Assembly: GCA_003254905.1 (NCBI GenBank)
Contig: QANU01094673.1
Coordinates: 27,296-91,295, forward strand
Length of the DNA stretch: 64,000 nt
Direction of reading: 5' to 3'
DNA from: Nissolia schottii
Lineage: Eukaryota > Streptophyta > Magnoliopsida > Fabales > Fabaceae
Shown here: piece by piece, positions 61,601-64,000 of the stretch
Layout: every line of letters begins with the position of its first letter
Position numbering within the stretch: position 1 is the stretch's first letter
The notes under the pieces: generated by a model
Database searches by the model: none
What the model was told of the DNA's origin: nothing
Seen by the model: only the letters and a program-made list of their open reading frames with translations
Translations under genes and position numbers: made by a program

Positions 61601-63212
61601 AAAAGATAATGTGGCGGACGAAAGTTAAGTGGACCCATTATAATTTGGTAAAATATAGTCAAATCAAGTTTTTACTATGGTTAAACCAGACAAATCGGGT
61701 TTAAGTTGTGGTTAAATCAGTCCATGGTCCAAATAGTTTTGACCATGTTTGACCAGTTTGACAATTAATGGTTGAAATTTGATTTGGTCATGTTTGATTA
61801 AATTATAGTGAAACTCATCTAATTTGCTAACCTCCACAACTCCACATAAAAATGTGAACCTTGCTAACCTCTACATGAAGTTGTAGAGGTTTGCAAACCC
61901 TAACTAACTATATATGACTCAAGTGAAATGTATTTATTATGTGAGAGCTGATGAATCAAGAGGGTAACTGAGATTATAACACAAAATAAAAAAAAAATCA
62001 CATGACCCTCACGTGACCTTAAACAACCTAGCTGACCCTCTCCACCATACCACCTTCATTTCCTTCTCCACTTTAACCCCCACCGTTGACCTCTGCCCCC
62101 TTCCTCCCTCCTTTGTGAGTGTCTGTGTGTGTGTGGCTGGGTACACAAGCAAACTTTTCCCTTCCAATTACCAAGACATTTTTACCACATGACACATTTT
62201 TATATAATTAGAATGAAAATTCATTATTTCTATATCACATAAGAACAAGCATAGAATAAATTAAAAAGCCTTTCCACATAATTACCCTATTTAAATTCGA
62301 AGGCCAAGTAGCCAAATTTTGTTCCAGCAATAATGTCAAATGCAACTTTGAACCACCATTTCAAATTAAAATTATTCTAACCCATGCACGAGAATGCCAC
62401 TGCAAATAGCCTTTCATTTCTTTCAGCATTCAATCAATAACTCTTCCCTGCAATAAAAGTTTGCACAAGGCCATTGTTTGTTCTTCTTTCCACACGACCA
62501 CGCCCAATTCTCAAAAGGCAAGCGTAGGTTACATTGTAATTTCTAACTCTAAATATTGCGAGAGCAGAAAAAAATTAGGAGATAACGATGAAACAGGTGG
62601 GAAAAAAATCCCGCGGTCATTTGAGTGGAGCAGAGGTCAACGGTGGGGATAAATGGGAGAAGGAATTTTTGTAAAAATTATGGTTTAGGGTCTCATATAA
62701 TTGTGTCTCATATAATATATAGTTTAATAACCATAAGAATGTTAAATCTATTGATTATTGTATTAAAGAGACATCATTAGTTGTGAATAGTCATATATGT
62801 AAAGACATGATTACATGAAAAATATATATGACAATTGAGATGGGTATGATAGAAGCATCATTTCATGTCTATATAAAGAAAGGATGTGATCCTCTCTCAA
62901 TCAAGCATTATAGTTCAATATTTTCAACAATGTTGTGCTGTTAAAAAGGTGATCAAGAGGGAAACATCACCATCTTTTATGTTCTACTTGTTCAAGGATT
63001 GGTTTCTTCATTTAAGTTTATGGAGCGTTGATTGATCTTCAAGTAAGATAATGATTTCTTTCCATGAAGAATGATATACTTTCTTAATCTAATCTATGTA
63101 AAAATCATGAAGTTCTAAATCTTAATATATAGTGTGTTTGTAATAATAATTAATGCATAAACCAATTATCGCTTACAATTAAAGGTAAGAGTGTAAAGGA
63201 TAATGTATGAAT
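61600..63212. other. Intergenic DNA, no gene recognised
   Basis: 62640-63130 has LTR-like texture with a TATATAAAG word near 62873, but no ends or coding were established. Confidence 0.35.
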
Positions 63213-63270
63213 TAGGGGCTGTCAAAATGAGTCTGGCCCTCGGGCCCGGCCCGCGGGCTAGCTCGAAAGC
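63213..63270 (+). mobile_element. hAT-type left end
   Basis: TAGGGGCTGTCAAAATGAGT followed by GGGCCCGGCCCGCGGGC is the typical start of a plant hAT MITE and resembles the end of the element at 4042. No matching right end was found before 64000, so the element is either truncated or extends past the window. Confidence 0.5.
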
Positions 63271-63951
63271 CCGTGAAATATTTCTTTTATTTATAAAAAA
63301 AATCAATTTTTTAAAAGTTTTATTATTTTAAAAATCAATATTTTTTATTTTATCCCAACGACGTCTTTGATGCACACTAAGATATGAAAGGCATGATGCA
63401 TGTTGTTGTTTCTCACTATTAGATATAGAATGTGTAAAATGAGTGACTGAGATGTGTGGGAGAAATTGATGTAGCTGCTACGTGAGTTCACTGAATACAT
63501 GCTCTTATATTTGTGGCTTTGGCATTTTAGTCACTGTTTCTCAGTTTTGACCGCAATAATCGTATCTTCAGCTTAAAAGAGGTATGATTTGTCTTGGTTG
63601 GGATAGAATTTGTGGTGGTTGGGTTCACACCAACAATGGTGTTTGAGATTGTATTGAAAACAATATCTTGACAGTGCGATGGGAGCAGAAAAAAACATAG
63701 ATGGCGGCAACAAGTGTTTTCAGGGTAAATATATGAGGTTAAGTCATCGACGACGTGGGGGTGATTAGGAGTAGAGATGATAAATAATGAAAGGGCACGG
63801 GGGTAGCGAGTGTAAGTAGTAACATTTTGATACGTTTTATACAAAGTTGGTACATTTTCTGATAACATTAGCACTATTATCCTCACGAGGTTGGTACCCT
63901 TTTTAGGGAAGACAAAAAAAAATACATTTTGGTACCATTACTTTGAAAAAG

Positions 63952-63958
63952 TTGATAT

Positions 63959-64000
<42 letters not shown>
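63952..64000. repeat. (TA)n microsatellite at the window edge
   Basis: TATATACATATATACA followed by a pure TA run to the last base. Confidence 0.9.

Noticed and set aside
62461-62652. 63-codon plus-strand open frame
   Set aside because: No homology recognised and no promoter or splice context; within chance expectation.

Overview
The window looks like nuclear DNA of a flowering plant, probably a eudicot. It has AT-rich intergenic DNA, many-exon genes with GT-AG introns, MITEs, LTR-element relics and plant-specific families (DUF1218, GPI-anchored GH17 plus X8). A legume is plausible but not proven. No bacterial operons, CRISPR arrays or rRNA/tRNA genes were seen. A 519-base run of N lies at 22755-23273.

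Genes, left to right. (1) 108-1735, minus: the first three exons of a PRMT5-like gene that runs off the left edge; its exon 2 does not fit the frame. (2) 8288-17994, minus: a complete 23-exon PRMT5-like arginine methyltransferase. I could read it through as 641 codons with consistent intron phases. The two PRMT5 copies are a head-to-tail tandem pair with homologous TATA promoters. (3) 29232-34800, minus: a DUF1218 membrane-protein gene with a frame problem in exon 2 and an intron of about 4.9 kb. An orphan first exon of a second DUF1218 gene lies inside that intron. (4) 42673-45491, plus: an intact two-exon GPI-anchored beta-1,3-glucanase (GH17 plus X8). (5) 56064-58550, minus: an intact seven-exon endonuclease V with one GC-AG intron.

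Between the genes lies repeat-rich DNA. 2.0-8.0 kb holds a MULE-type MITE, a 1.3-kb nested foldback element, a hAT MITE with a perfect 8-bp target duplication, and an array of about five 150-bp units carrying hairpins whose stems co-vary between units. 18.8-20.8 kb is a MITE cluster. 24.2-26.8 kb is a Ty1/copia gag fossil with later insertions. 25-40 kb carries several MITEs with long inverted repeats. 32.9-33.8 kb is a short copia fossil. 45.5-54.7 kb is old LTR-element debris, mainly Ty3/Gypsy with an antisense ORF. 59.2-60.2 kb holds a LINE RT relic and an unidentified coding remnant.

The five genes do not form a pathway; they are independent plant loci in repeat-rich DNA. The most notable points are the divergent PRMT5 copy, in which the product-specificity phenylalanine is serine although the catalytic glutamates and full frame are kept, and the covarying hairpin array at 6.3-7.6 kb.
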